Program-made: the position numbers and the translations under genes
The notes under the pieces: generated by a model
The model's input: the letters and a program-made list of their open reading frames with translations, nothing else
The model's database searches: none
What the model was told of the DNA's origin: nothing
Assembly: GCA_029948255.1 (NCBI GenBank)
Contig: JALIZF010001826.1
Span: 822,431 to 886,430, forward strand
Direction of reading: 5' to 3'
DNA: 64,000 nt
Source of the DNA: Telmatactis stephensoni
Lineage: Eukaryota; Cnidaria; Anthozoa; Actiniaria; Isophelliidae
Shown: positions 36,354-49,005 of the stretch, one piece after another
How the letters are laid out: the number at the start of each line of letters is the position of its first letter
How positions within the stretch are numbered: the first letter of the stretch is position 1

Positions 36354-37915
36354 CACTGTAAATATTAGAGAGCAAGTTTTACTCTTACGGTAGAGTAAAA
36401 AGTACTCTGCCAAGGAGAGTGACTTGAAAGGAGTTAAAATGACTCCAAAGAAGGAGTAAAATCTACTCCTCTGAACAGGAACTAGTGTTCTTTTTATTCT
36501 AGTAATGGAGTTATGGAAAGTGGAGTAAAATCAACTCTCTGTCTCTGGGATTTAGAATGACTCAAAAGTTGAGTAAAAGGAGTAAAAACAACTCTACTTA
36601 CCAGAGGAGTTAAAACAACTCTACTCTGGCTTTAGCCAATGGAAAACACCGGAAAAACAATGACAATGAATTTTCACCAATCAGCACGCAGTGTTTCATC
36701 CAGCGCCGAAGCTAAGTTAGAAAATAGAGCAGTTTTGAAAAACAAAATGGTGGACAGATGTGTTGGACAAAATCACCCTATAAGGTGCTTACTATTAATT
36801 TCTTATCTTTCAACTGATGTCTCAGACTGGCAAAAAAATTCTATGATTGCTTTGGTACAATTTTTTTAGACGACTGAGTTCTTTTTTGTTGGTTTTCAGT
36901 TGCTTTTTGAAAATTTCGTCTTGACAAGCTCTTCGAGAGCTTTCACAGTTCTGGAACAACTTTGTCAATTAAAAACTCGCCCTCAAGCGATGTTGAACGC
37001 TTCAGTGTGGTTTTTCTTTATTACAACTGTTTTAAGGTAGAAACACGACTCGTAGGCTGTGATTCAAAGCTTTCTTGTTGAATCAGGTGACTGAACTCCG
37101 CTTTCATAAAAGCTAAACAATGTGAGTTTTGACATTTAATGTATAAGAGAGAATCAAAGAAGAAAATTTCAATTCATCATACAAATTTCGTTATTTAAAA
37201 AGATTGATTTATTTTCTGTTAACTTTGCCATTGGTTTGTGATGGCAAGCGTTCGCGCGATCGTTATTTTTATCAGTTGAAGAAAAAAATCCAGAAATAGT
37301 CAGGCTTATCAATCTTTTGATTCTGATATCTAAAATTCTTCTATATTAGACTATTTTCTTGACCTTTTTATCTTTTTTTCACACGGGGAAATTCAAGTTT
37401 TACGGAATTGAAATCAGTGAGGGATTTTTTAGTTTTTATGAAAATGAAATTTATATAAATCGATCAATCCCCGACTCCAAATTCCCGGTAATTTTGTCAC
37501 AAAACCTGGCCAATACAAGTACAAATTGAGAGAAGTTCTTATCATCCTATGTGGGTACTGAGTTGATTTTACTCTAAATGCAGAGTAATAAACACCCAAA
37601 AGAGTCAGTTTTACTCCAAATTCAGAGTACCTTTTACTCCTGGCATGGAGTTATTCTAGAGTGGTTTTCATATAAGTGGGACACGGTACGGTCCGTACCG
37701 TGACCGTATCATTACCGTAATTTCTATAAAAACATTCGAAAATTCTGCCGTAACCGTACCGTGCAGTGACCGTACTGTGTTTCCCAGTCATATGAAAACC
37801 GCTCTAACTCCTACCACAGTAGAGTAATTTTAACTCCGAACTGAATTAGGGTCATTCTGTCACGGTTTTGCTACTCGATTTTCGGAGTAAAAATTACTCT
37901 TCAAAATTTACAGTG
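36354..37915. mobile_element. 1.56 kb TA-flanked element with GGAGTAAAA subterminal repeats
   Basis: Starts CACTGTAAAT, ends ATTTACAGTG, with TA at 36352-36353 and 37916-37917. Both subterminal regions (about 36370-36630 and 37560-37900) are filled with GAGTAAAA / TTTTACTC units in both orientations, like transposase-binding arrays. The middle 900 bases are noncoding. A small MITE is nested at 37659-37804. Confidence 0.8.
37659..37804. mobile_element. 146-base palindromic MITE, copy 2 of 3
   Basis: GAGTGGTTTTCATATAAGTG / inverse GAGCGGTTTTCATATGACTG, flanked by TA; same body as copy 1. Confidence 0.85.
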
Positions 37916-38076
37916 TAGTTCTATAGAAACAAGTGTGATTTAAATGCATTACCATCATAAAATTGGCATTCATTTCGGTCTTGGCTTGACGCTCGTAGCT
38001 TGCCCTGCGAGAACGATTTTTGAAATAAGTGTACTGACATCTACATCCCTCGGGCCTACGGCCCTTGGGATGTATA

Positions 38077-38343
38077 CACCTATTTCAGACAAAGTTACAA
38101 GTTAGAGCTAAAGGCGATAGGCGATAGGAGATATATCATTCCACTATTTTAGTTGGGTTTTCTATTTGTCTTTATTAAGAAAGTCAACAATCACTTCCAA
38201 TCATATCCAATGCTCAGAGCAAATCGAATTCGAACGGAATAACGAAGCTATTTTTAATGACTTCTTGATTAGTTTGGAAATTGAATGACCTATCTTCTAT
38301 CGCCTATCGCCTTTAGCTCTGACAACCTTTTTTGAAATGGGTG
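38077..38343. mobile_element. 267-base TA-flanked MITE
   Basis: CACCTATTTCAGACAAAG and inverse right end CACCCATTTCAAAAAAGG, both leading into AGAGCTAAAGGCGATAGG; TA at both sides. Confidence 0.75.
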
Positions 38344-38621
38344 TATGGCTAAACGCCTTGGTTCTCGGTATTTAACTCTTCCTTGTAGCGTGCATGTAAA
38401 CTGGCCTTTAAGATAATCCCCTTTACAAAGAGTTCTTAGGGATTATAGTTCTTAAGTCAATACGCTCAATATTCTGACATCGCCATATACTTTTACAGCT
38501 GGAAACTTGGCTAAAAATCAATTTCTATAGATAATTCTAGCATTATGCTAATTAATGGTTGCCGTAGGTAAACCAGTCTCGATCTCTAACTAAAACATTG
38601 TTAAACTATTTTACAGCGAAT

Positions 38622-38681
38622 GCTCGACGTGATTGACGGCAGGCCAAAAGTAACGTAACGTGGGCTCTGGGTACGCAGCAG
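38622..38681 (-). repeat. Dispersed repeat, inverted partner at 15803-15864
   Basis: ATGCTCGACGTGATTGACGG then CCAAAAGTAACG(TAACG)TGGGCTCTGGG; the five-base TAACG is tandemly doubled here only. Confidence 0.65.
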
Positions 38682-39112
38682 CTTTAATTAGCTCTTTATT
38701 ATTACGGGACTCCTGTGCGTGAAACAGGCGTCTTCTGTAAACAATGTCTGTAACTAGCACTGCATCTTTCATATTTCCACTTCAAGTTTTATTACAAGTG
38801 TTTTAAACTCTACCACTGTAACTCTTTTTCGTGTAACTCGTGCGCTTCTCACCCTGCAAGAGAATTATCACGTATAACTAGAACGCTATCGTTGCCAACC
38901 TTCAACTTTTCGAGGCTGAGCGCTCGCTCGACTTCTACGGAAAACCCGTAGATATAAAAGGGCTGGGACACCCTGAATTATTACTACAAGAATGTCAAAA
39001 TATATACATGAATAATATGAATAATATGAAAAATAATTATGGAATTAGTATCAGCTGCGTTAGTCGTATTTGAAACAAATCTAATACAAAACTTATTTTC
39101 TTTAGCAGTGTA

Positions 39113-42100
39113 ATGGCAGCCAAAGTGTTCTCATCATTATCACAACCAGTTGAGACTGGATGTAAGTACCAGATTGCTTATTTTTGGTAAAAAAAACACC
39201 AGATCGTAATTGTGGTTCATTAAACACATCACAAAATAGCTCTCAGGAAGAGTTAAATACCGATATGGATAAAAGCCAAAGTTCGAGGTATTTAACTGCC
39301 TTATTATGTGATTGAGGAGGGTTTCACACAAAAGCGATTCAAAAAGACACTCACTGTTTAGATCATTGTTACTGAATTCACAGAAGGAAACCTTAAATAA
39401 ATGTTTTTCAATTCTATTCAGAGAAACACTAACAAACTTCATGATAACACACAAAACGTTTTTGTTGTTGTTGTTGCTGTTGTTGTTGTTGTTGTTGTTG
39501 TTGTTGAGAAGATCTCATCAGTTATAATTAGCTCAGTAGTATAGTGGTTAAAAGTGGGTGTAGGAGTGCAGAAGGTCTCGGGTTTGAATCACAATCATCA
39601 GTGATGAAAGACTTCTTTTCACCAGAAAACCAGAAGTCTTGGTGTCCATACATAATTAGATGATCTAAGAAAGTATGGGACGAAATTGTAAATTCAAGGG
39701 ATTTATCTAGATAAACCCCGGGGAAAATCTATAAATAAAACCTTTGAATTCATAATGACACCAAGAAAGAGCCAGACAACCTGGTGATCTGACAGTTTTT
39801 AATTAACAGGCATGGACAACACTTATTTTTCGACTAAGCGTTTCTTGTTGCTCAATGCTTGAATAATGATGAAAAAATGAAATCTCTTATTCTTTGCGCA
39901 TTCCTACATACTATTTGCAGAGAATGCGCATGGCGTTTTCGGAATTGCAGAGAAACTCTTCCCGTTAAACGTACTATACAAACTGACTTGCAAGGTTACT
40001 CAATTAGATCTCCAAATATCAGAGTTTGAAAGTGGCGTGGATCCATGAGGGAGGTCAGATTCACGAAGCGCTTATTGTTTTGAAGCTTGTCAATTGCTCA
40101 ATATACAAGGGGACCCACAGTACTTTTATGTAAAACACCATAGTCCTGGACTACATCGTTGTAAAGCTACAATATGATGTAGATGGAGGAAAATTGGACT
40201 TACCTATAGTATAAATGTTGGGGTACATAAACGCCAGACGACGATGTTAGGACATTAACGAATTAAGGCATGAGTAAGAGTTAATGACACGGTCTGGCTG
40301 CTAACGTACTGTATAGCCCTCACGTGTGGTTGGCTCTTGTAAGCTTTATTTCTCTGTCTCTACAGGGAAAAACATTGCGCTTGAGGTGTTCAAGGAATTG
40401 AAAGGTGAAGATGAATACGACAAGATCATGAAGAAGATCATGAAGGTATGTAAACGTTAATTTTAAGGTCTTACTGGTTTTACTATAAAAGTGGGATGGC
40501 AAAACAAAAATCCCGTAATGTTCAAAAGTTCAAGTGGTGAGTCGGGTAATACAATGGAGAAACTACATTGGTAAATGAGAGTGTTTGATACTACCCAAAG
40601 TAGTTTAGTTGTTTAATAAAACAACATTGATCATGATATACATTTCCAATGCAATCGAGGTTGGCTTGTTCATGAAGCAATTTTAACCTCGACTTGAAGA
40701 CTTGTCCATGTGCATTGAAACGAATTAAAAGACTGTCGATTAAGATATCAGAAACATAAAATTGCCTTGAAATTCACATGTTGCTAAAATAACAAGTGCT
40801 TTGTTTTCTTTATCACAACAGGAGCCTCCAGCGCCAGGAATTTTTAGTAAGGCAAGGATAGACTTGAACTTAACTGGATTTTATATGGCATTTGGTGCAA
40901 AAGCCTTATTGTCAAAAAGGCGTCCATCTCATCCATATGGTTTTGGAGCATATGGGAAAGTGCAAATGGTTGACAATCCAAAGTTTCCAGAACACGAGTT
41001 TTTCATGCCAGGACGAGTATTTCCTGTTCGTCTTCGCCATGCAAATCTAACTTTTGATGATGACGGGAAGTCAGACTTCAGAAGTGCTGCCTTGAAGTTC
41101 GCTGACAGTGACGAGGACACTACATTTGATTTGGTTATGTCAACAGGACGTTCAAATATTTTCACAGACACCCAGTCCTTGTGGGATGCATTGAATGGTG
41201 CAAGGGGAGGAATGTCGTATAAAGACTACTGTCTTCTCAATCCACTGTAGTAAGTAGCTCCATTTCATTTAGAATGCATATGAAGTAGCCCTATGGCACT
41301 GGTTATTAAACTAGTTAGTAAAACTTGGTGCTCATTAGTACTGGAGTCTTACTGTTGAATGCAATTAGGCTTCAAAATACTGAGCACACACACACACGAG
41401 AGAAAATTCCTCTTTTAATGAAACAACTCGTTATATCCTTACCAAGGAAAAAGACAACAATGGTTAGGTAAAAGGTAAATCAATATATCTAGCGTTGGTA
41501 GTTCCTTCAGCTAGAATTAATCTGATCTCCAAGGAAGCCAGCGGTGTGCTCTTTACCCTCTCTCTCCATCAGTGCTCCGTTTCAAGGGTCTTTCAAGCTA
41601 CTTAACGCTACACGGAATGGAAAGACGTCGAAACAAGTGTGAGGTGAATGGAGATCGAACTCCGACCTCGGCTTCAGAAAGCCGCGCACGTGCTCACCAA
41701 CTGAGCAACACTTGCTTGTTTTTGAGAGTGAGAAAATATGTCGGAGATTTGCTAGAATATACAATTCCAAATATTATATTAAAATTGTTAATTAAAAATA
41801 GACAGAATGTTGAAAGTCTAAAAGTGGAAAATTTGTTGAAAATTTGTTAAATAACAACTGTATGTAATTTCTTTCTAGATCTTTTTATGTATATTAATAT
41901 CTATTCTATTCGTGTGGTATTCCTTAAGTTTGTCTAGAAAATAGTTCAAAACGTAGTGCGAAGCAGCCGAAAATTAAAGTGCTTGTATAACTGGAAATCT
42001 ATTTTCTTATTTTTCAGTATGTACGGAGTCATCGAAACAATTCGACGACCTCCCGACTCCTATGTTGACCAGGTTTATTATGCTCATTTGCCATTTAACT

Positions 42101-45100
42101 TCATCGCAAAAGATGGAAAGAAGCGGTATGTTAAGTTCCGAATGATAAATAACGAGGGGCTAGCAGAAACTGGTCTACTCACAGAAGAAGAACAACGGGA
42201 AGTGTGGTAAGCATGTGACGGCCGTCAACTGTTTCTCGGCACTTTTTTTATGTTTTAACTTTATGCAATGGTTAGGGCTGAATAGTTTAGCTAGCCATGA
42301 ATAGGAAAAATGAAATAACATAAAAATATAAAGGGAATGACTGCTAGCTAGAAAAGACAATTTACAGAACGAAAAATAAAAAAATACTAAGAAGAATATA
42401 CACAATCCTCACATCGGATGCTAAAAAATTGCTTAAGCACTAAAATATTGCTTTATTATCGAAGGGAGCGAGAACGATATCCTGACGAAAAGCGTCCCAA
42501 AGATTATCTTAAAAATGAATATGAAGATCGTCTTCAGAAAGGACCAATTCATTACAAACTTCAACTTCAACTACACGAAGCCAGACAAGATGACAGTCAA
42601 CATGTTTTTAACTCCGCCGTGCACTGGGACGTAACAGCTCATCCTTGGTTGGATTTTGCTGATGTTACCATCACTACTATGCTTCCTGATGACGTCATCG
42701 AGCGTACTTCTTTCAACCCAGTCAACAAGCCTCCCTCGCTGTGTATGACAGGTCCACCCAAGACGATTTACGATTTTAATTGCATTCCATATTACAGAAG
42801 TCTTGTCTACAAGAGAAGTCATGCCCTGCGCTCTTTAAGAAGTCCTCACAGCGAAGAAGACAGCATGTGCACATACATGATTCAGGTTGAAACTGGAGAT
42901 GTCAAAAATGCAGGAACAGACGCAACTATTACCATGGCATTGACAGGTGTTAGTTTGATTTGATATGACCCCCCCCTGACCGCCCCCCCTTACCTGTAGT
43001 TAATAATGTACTGGGCAATGTACTGGGCAAACACGAATGTTTATAATAATCTAATTACATTTGGAAATTAATAATCGGATATACGAACTTCGATAAGGAC
43101 GTTAAACCGTAGGCCCTATAGCTATCTCTCCACACTATAGGCTCAGAATTTCTAAAAGAGCTCAGGGACTTAAAAACGTTTAACGATGCTTCTATTGTTT
43201 TAGGCTTTAAATTCATATTCAACGTTGTTGCCTTTTTTGACGTCACGAACGACCCACGGCAAAAACGAGATCAGTTTGCGGATCAAAATCGATTCTACCT
43301 CCTCATTTGCAAATTGGAGATCACATGAGATACCGCATGCGTAGTGAAGATTTATTTGTTTATTTATTTATTTCCAGATTCAGTTAACAAACTTACATAG
43401 TTACACTAGGTGGACAAAACAATAGGACACGTAGTCTTCTATATAGGTTAAGCCATCCTCCCCACCCCCGATGAGAATCTATATATATTGAGAATAATAA
43501 TAATAATAAGAAGAATATAATAATTGAGAATAACACAAAAATACTACTTAATACGAGCACATATAGTTAACGGACTTATCCTACGACATTTTGGGCAAAC
43601 AATCTTGTAAGATCTAATGTTGTCTTGATCAAAGACTAACCTTAATCTCTCAAAAAAGGCCTTAAGTTTACTTTTAAAAGTACTAAGAGAAGTAATACCC
43701 TTAATGTTATTGGGTAAACCATTCCAGATATTATGTATCTATACGTATGAAATAAGTATCTCTAAAACTAGGCGTTCTTGGAATGCAATTATGCGTTAAA
43801 TATAACCCAGAGGAACCATTGAAGATACTGGAGTGTTGCGATAGTAAGAGAAGTCTACTGTTTTCTTTGCTTGGAAAAAATAAATGGAGTGGAGAAGCGT
43901 TTTAATTTTGTTTGGAAACCATCCAGAATTTACTCAAGCAACAACCGTTGGACAGAAAGAAGGAACTACGAGATATATTGCTTAAATTCTGCAATATTCA
44001 ATCATGGTTGACCACATGGCGAGAGAGAAAAACTAGTGTGGTCGATATACAGTCATACTACTTGCAAAGCATTGATATTAGGTTTAGGGTAGTAATGTAA
44101 GCTGAGACAACAAACATTTCTAGAACAAATCATACTCTATGGATCATTCTCAGTGTATAAAAGGATTGAATGAAATTCGCATGATCCAAAATGTCTTAAA
44201 TTTCACACGAAACCTAGTAGTCTGCTTTATCAGACCTTCTCCTAGGGTGAATGTTACTTCCATAGAACTCACAGAATCGTTTTGTTTAGCATGAGAATTT
44301 TGTCCACACAGTAGAATTTTTCCCCAAGAAATAGTCACATAACTGATAAATTCACAGCAACTTTAGCCAAATTCGATCACTTCTAAATCCCCTCGATCTG
44401 CTTTTGGACATGAGTTGTAAGTGGGATTTTAGCCAAAACATGGATATTTTTCGACGATAAATACCTGCATGGAATGTCTTCTATGCGTTTCGGTAATACT
44501 ATGAAAACTATTGTGACGTCACGAAACGGCAACAACGCTGAACAGACGTTTGCCTAGAGACATCCCCTTCCTCCTAGATGTGTATTAGGACTAATCGGTT
44601 TTCTTCAGTTTTGACTGTAAAATAACCTTTATTTCCGTGATGAACAGGATCCAAAGGGCGTACTGATTTCCTGGTTTTGGACAAAACTTTGCACAATGAT
44701 TTTGAAAGAGGACAGATTGATGAATACACGATAAAAGCCATGGACGTTGGTGAACTATACCTCATTCATTTCCATAACGACAGGGGAGGCTTAATGTCCA
44801 AAAAACCTGATTGGTTCGTGAACAAAGTAACGATTCTCAAGAAAGGCTCAGTGAAATACTACAACTTTCCGTGCTACTCCTGGATTTTGAAGGAATTTGT
44901 TGCTTTCGAAGGCGCAGGTACAACTACATAAAGAAATTATCAATGAGCAATCATTAGAAAATCAGCAATGATATCACAATGGTTGGATTTAAATTCAATC
45001 TGCAGTCCATTGGCTTAGGCAAAGATTTTTCTGTTTATAAATAGAAAGTTATTTAGAAATGTAATCAGTTTGTCCAGTGGTCAGTCTCCCTGTAGCTCAG

Positions 45101-48100
45101 TGGCAGAGCGTTCGAACGGTATCTCATTTTTCTAGAGATACGTATGCTGTATATATTAATACAAAAATGTTTATTTTATTTTTAAGGAATTTTACCTCAA
45201 AAAGAGCAGCCAGAGGTTGTAAAGATTGAGCGTCAACTAGAGATCAAAGAACGTCAAAAACAGTATAGATGGTTTCCCGAGAGCAAAAAGATCCCTGATC
45301 TTCCAGGATACATTCATGCGATTGAACACGACGACATCCCAAAGCCTTCGCAATTCACTGACCCTTCCCTGAAGTGCTTTCTTAATGGTCGCAAGGTTGC
45401 GAAGCTTAATCTCGGTCTTGCATTAATACTAAACTTGTTTGAACCCTGGGATGATTTTGATGACTTCAAGAGCATGTACAAAAGTAAGGATGAGCACACA
45501 CATTAATATTGATTGAATAAGCCCGATATTTTACACTTTGGATCGCGAATTTTTCAGAGGACGTTACATTTTACCAGCGTCTCAAAAGGAACATTTTTAG
45601 TGTTAATTTGCAAAATGCTATTAGTTAATACGAAACACAGACTCATTTTCACAATTTAGCATATATGATCCGAACTCTGGAAAGCCATTTAGATCAGTAT
45701 TAGATAATAAGATCTACCAAGCAAACAAAAAATGTTAACCATTGTGAAAGTAAATAACTGTTGACATTTCTACAGTTAGTACCTTATTGAATCAGTCTAT
45801 CTTATATGTACATTTCAATGAAGGTTAACCCGAATATAACACGATAATACCTATGCTGTTTTTCTTTTGTTCAGCTTGGGTAATTAGTGATAGACCTAAG
45901 TATGCCGAAGGTGATGCCTGGATGAAAGACTCTGTATTTGGTATGCAGTACTTAAATGGAGTAAATCCGCTGCAGATTGAAAGATGTAACAAAATACCTG
46001 AACGGTTTCCAGTCACTCAAGCTGATGTTGAGAATTCTTTGGACCGTGGATTGACTTTGAAACAGGAGATAAAAGTATCTAAATTTTAATTATCTTTTTT
46101 TGGCTTGAAAATCTGCCTCTCTGTTTGTCTGTCCATCTGTCTGTCCGTCTGTCTTTTACTGGTCCTCTTCATGATGGCTTTGCTGTGGTCATTTCGTAAC
46201 CTTGGTGCCAGGGAATTTTCTAGATTTCACGTTACGTTTCGTTGATAATTATCTTGGAGAATCTTGGATTATCTTCACAGATAGTTATTAGCGAAAGGCA
46301 GCGTGAGTCAAATCTCTGGCGCCAAGGTATACGTAGACCTTTCGTTTCTCTCCTTTTATTAATTTGACTTCCATAATTTTCAAGGCTGGTCACATCTACA
46401 TTGCGGACTACTCCATCCTCGATGGTATTCGACGTAACGGTCATGGTACAGATAAACTGCGTTACGTCACGGAACCACTGGTCTTGCTGTATGTGAACAG
46501 TAAAGGAGATCTGGTGCCAATTGCTATTCAGCTTTTTCAGAAACCTAGCACAGAAAATCCTATATGGACACCAAACGATGACAAGCTGGACTGGTTGTTT
46601 GCAAAGATGTGGGCAAAAGCTGCAGACGCCCAAATCCATCAGGTTCAGATAACAAATTCCATGTACATGTAGTGTAACAAAGTTAACACATAATGTAGCA
46701 AATTCCACTCACAATTAGGCTATGTAACGAAGCAGGGATTATAATATCAATTGCTATTTTCCTTTAAATCTTAGTTGGTTACTCACTTACTAAGGACACA
46801 TCTCATCGTGGAAGGTCTTGCTTTGGCTGCATGGAGAAATTTGCCATCCATCCATCCAGTCTTTAAGCTTTTGTATCCACATTTGCGCTCTGTCATGGCC
46901 ATTAACACACTTGGCAGAAAGGGACTCATTAGTGAGGGGGGAGTCAGTGATAAAACCCTTAGCGTTGGAGGAGGTGGTCACATTCAACTTATGCAGAAAT
47001 GTTACAAAATGTTTTCGTGGGATATGATGGATATCCCAGCACATCTTGAAAAGATGGGTTTGATGGATCGCGAAGCACTCCCCAATTTTCATTACAGGTA
47101 AACCACAGTTCCCCCTTAAAGTTTAATCATCAGGGCCGTAGCAGGGGGAGAAGCCGGCTCCCCCTCCCCCCCCCCCCCCAATTTTTTGACATCTTGGCTT
47201 CACAGTATAATTTTTAATAGGTTTAAGCATGTAATTTTCATTTTCATCGAGAATGAAGTTGCCGATCTTAACTTACCCCATTTACTACTTTACTGTGCAT
47301 ATGTCTTTGCATACTTTTTCCCGCCTTTTGGGAGTGCAGATCAATGCGTCTGTCAACAAAAACGGGAGTTTTCATGGATTTGGTTTGAAGCTTTTGTGAG
47401 GTAGCTGTATTTTTCCAAGCTTTTCACTTTTTTTGGATACATTTTAATAAAACAAATAGCTTTTTGGTAGTATTAGTGGTAGTGTGGGTTTTTGTCTGTC
47501 TCAACTTTCGATCTGCGCGCTATCATTGTTAACACATTAGTCGATGTTGATTCCTTCACATCTTATTGATAAAGACGCTCTTTGATTGGCCAGTTCCTGC
47601 TTAATTTATAATCAGTGTTTCTATTTATAGCACACAATGCGCACATGCTTCTGTATAAACCCAATACCGTAGAGGAAAGCTCATGTAAAGGGCTCATGGA
47701 TTCCTTTTTTCCCCTCTAAATTAAACTCTTATATATTCATAGAGATGATGCACTTGCGCTATGGGAAGCGATAACCAAATTCATCAGTGATATTGTTCAC
47801 CTGTACTACCACAATAATCAAGATGTCTCTCAAGATACAGAGCTTCAGGCGTGGATCAAAGATATACATGACAACGGCTACAAACAAATGGAAGGCCATG
47901 TAGACCACAAGTTCCCGTCATCTCTCAAGTCACGTGACGATCTCATTCAACTTCTGACACGTATTATATTTACATGCTCATGCCAGCATGCTGCAGTAAA
48001 TTTTGGTCAGCTCGACACATACGCGTTCCTCCCTAATTGCCCTGCATCAATGCACCAACCACCTCCCACAAAGAAAGGAGAGACAACTATGGAAAAAATC

Positions 48101-48818
48101 ATGAAGGCGTTGCCAGAGAAAGCACAGACAGGAGCACAAATTGGAACCGTGCACCTTCTCACTCGTTTTGCAAAGGACGAGGTTTGAGTTACATTCATTT
48201 TGATTATAGAATATGCCCTACAATATAATCATTCTACACGTACATCCAAATTTTGCCTTTCGGACATGTTGGATGCTTATACGGAAAACTGGCAATATGG
48301 ACACTCCGCTAATAATACGGATACCCTACAAAGGACATTACGGCGAAGACTGTACTCAGCGAAAAGTCGTTAGTACAGATTCTCACCCCCCCCCCCCCCC
48401 CCCCCCCAAAAAAACCTGGACTCTCGCTATTACGGACACAAATTGCGGTCCCGTGGGTGTTTAGTAACGAGATTTGACTGTAATAGCTAACTGCACAACC
48501 CTTACTCTTTCCGTAAAAAAATCATTTGTTAAGAAATTTTAAAAACTGGTTACTTTGGTCCTACTTTTACTGAAATGCAGCTCCATAAGTTTATACAAAG
48601 TGAAGATATTCATCATGTTCATTTCTTGTTTTCTCCAGAAATTCCTCGGAGATTATTCCGATGGACTGTTTGTTGACCACCCAGCACTGGAAGCTATTGG
48701 CAAGTTTCAAGACAATTTAGAGAAGATTTCAGACTCCATCAAGAACAGGAACAAGTCCTTGGAGTGGCCATACATTTATCTGCTTCCAGAAAGAGTGCCA
48801 AACAGCGTTGCTATTTAA
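39113..48818 (+). CDS. Allene oxide synthase-lipoxygenase fusion protein (12 exons, 1064 aa)
   Basis: Exons: 39113-39161, 40366-40445, 40822-41249, 42018-42206, 42465-42946, 44648-44917, 45187-45483, 45875-46074, 46385-46642, 46775-47097, 47743-48181, 48639-48818. All junctions are GT-AG and phases sum to an unbroken 3195 bases, close to the Plexaura fusion protein (about 1066 residues). Residues 1 to ~385 are the catalase-related haem domain: distal His80, proximal R360xxxY364 (RSLVY), PKFPEHEF and RLRHANL blocks. Residues ~385-495 form a PLAT membrane-binding domain. The rest is lipoxygenase, with iron ligands H755 and H760 (THLLRTH), H941 and N945 (QHAAVNF) and the C-terminal Ile1064. Gly798 occupies the site that favours R-oxygenation. 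Expected role: arachidonate to 8R-hydroperoxide, then haem-domain conversion to an allene oxide. Two distal-haem positions are altered (Ser79, Ser150). The start MAAKVFSSLSQPVETGWKN was chosen because WKN aligns with the family N-terminus; a TTTAG acceptor seven bases upstream suggests a 5' UTR intron. Confidence 0.95.
39461..39765 (+). mobile_element. tRNA-derived SINE in intron 1, next to a (TTG)n tract
   Basis: A (TTG)n run at 39461-39506 is followed by TTAGCTCAGTAGTATAGTGG (A box, 39528-39547) and GGTTTGAATC (B box, 39591-39600), spaced as in tRNA-derived Pol III promoters. The body continues to about 39765. It lacks a foldable full tRNA, so it is called a SINE. Confidence 0.65.
41388..41718 (-). 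mobile_element. tRNA-derived SINE in intron 3, minus strand
   Basis: On the minus strand, GTTGCTCAGTTGGTGAGCAC (A box, 41709-41690) and GGAGTTCGATCTCC (B box, 41663-41650) flank an anticodon-arm-like stretch GGCTTTCTGAAGCC. The body runs on to a (GT)n tail at 41396-41388. Confidence 0.7.
43364..43830 (-). mobile_element. LINE C-terminal fragment in intron 5, minus strand
   Basis: The minus strand reads NIWNGLPNNIKGITSLSTFK then SKLKAFF, preceded out of frame by HNCIPRTPSFRDTYFIR; both are typical of LINE ORF2 C-termini. The 3' end carries (AAATA)n tail sequence at 43352-43375. The open frames in this intron are otherwise spurious. Confidence 0.75.
45086..45121 (+). mobile_element. tRNA-like SINE fragment in intron 6
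   Basis: CCTGTAGCTCAGTGGCAGAG matches an A box; no B box follows, so only a fragment. Confidence 0.4.
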
Positions 48819-48999
48819 AATGTCAACAGGATATTCTGCTGCGCTCATTTTGGTCATGGTGTGGTTTGCAATTGAAATTTCAAAATGTGTTGTGTCTCCA
48901 AAGACTTTGTTGACTTTCGATTTTTCTTGACAGTATCGTGCTTTTCTTATATTTGGTAACTTCAAGGTATATATAGAAACACCAGTTAGCAATATAAAG

Positions 49000-49005
49000 A
49001 ATAAA
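49000..49005 (+). promoter_or_regulatory. Candidate polyadenylation signal of the AOS-lipoxygenase gene
   Basis: AATAAA about 180 bases after the stop codon, the first such hexamer downstream. Its use is inferred. Confidence 0.4.

Noticed and set aside
39528..39600. Possible functional tRNA gene
   Set aside because: A and B boxes are present but acceptor and anticodon stems do not pair; better explained as a SINE. The same applies to 41650-41709.
45187..45483. R-x3-Y motif (RQKQY) as the haem ligand of the AOS domain
   Set aside because: It lies after the PLAT domain, at residue ~526; the correct proximal motif is R360-Y364 in exon 5.
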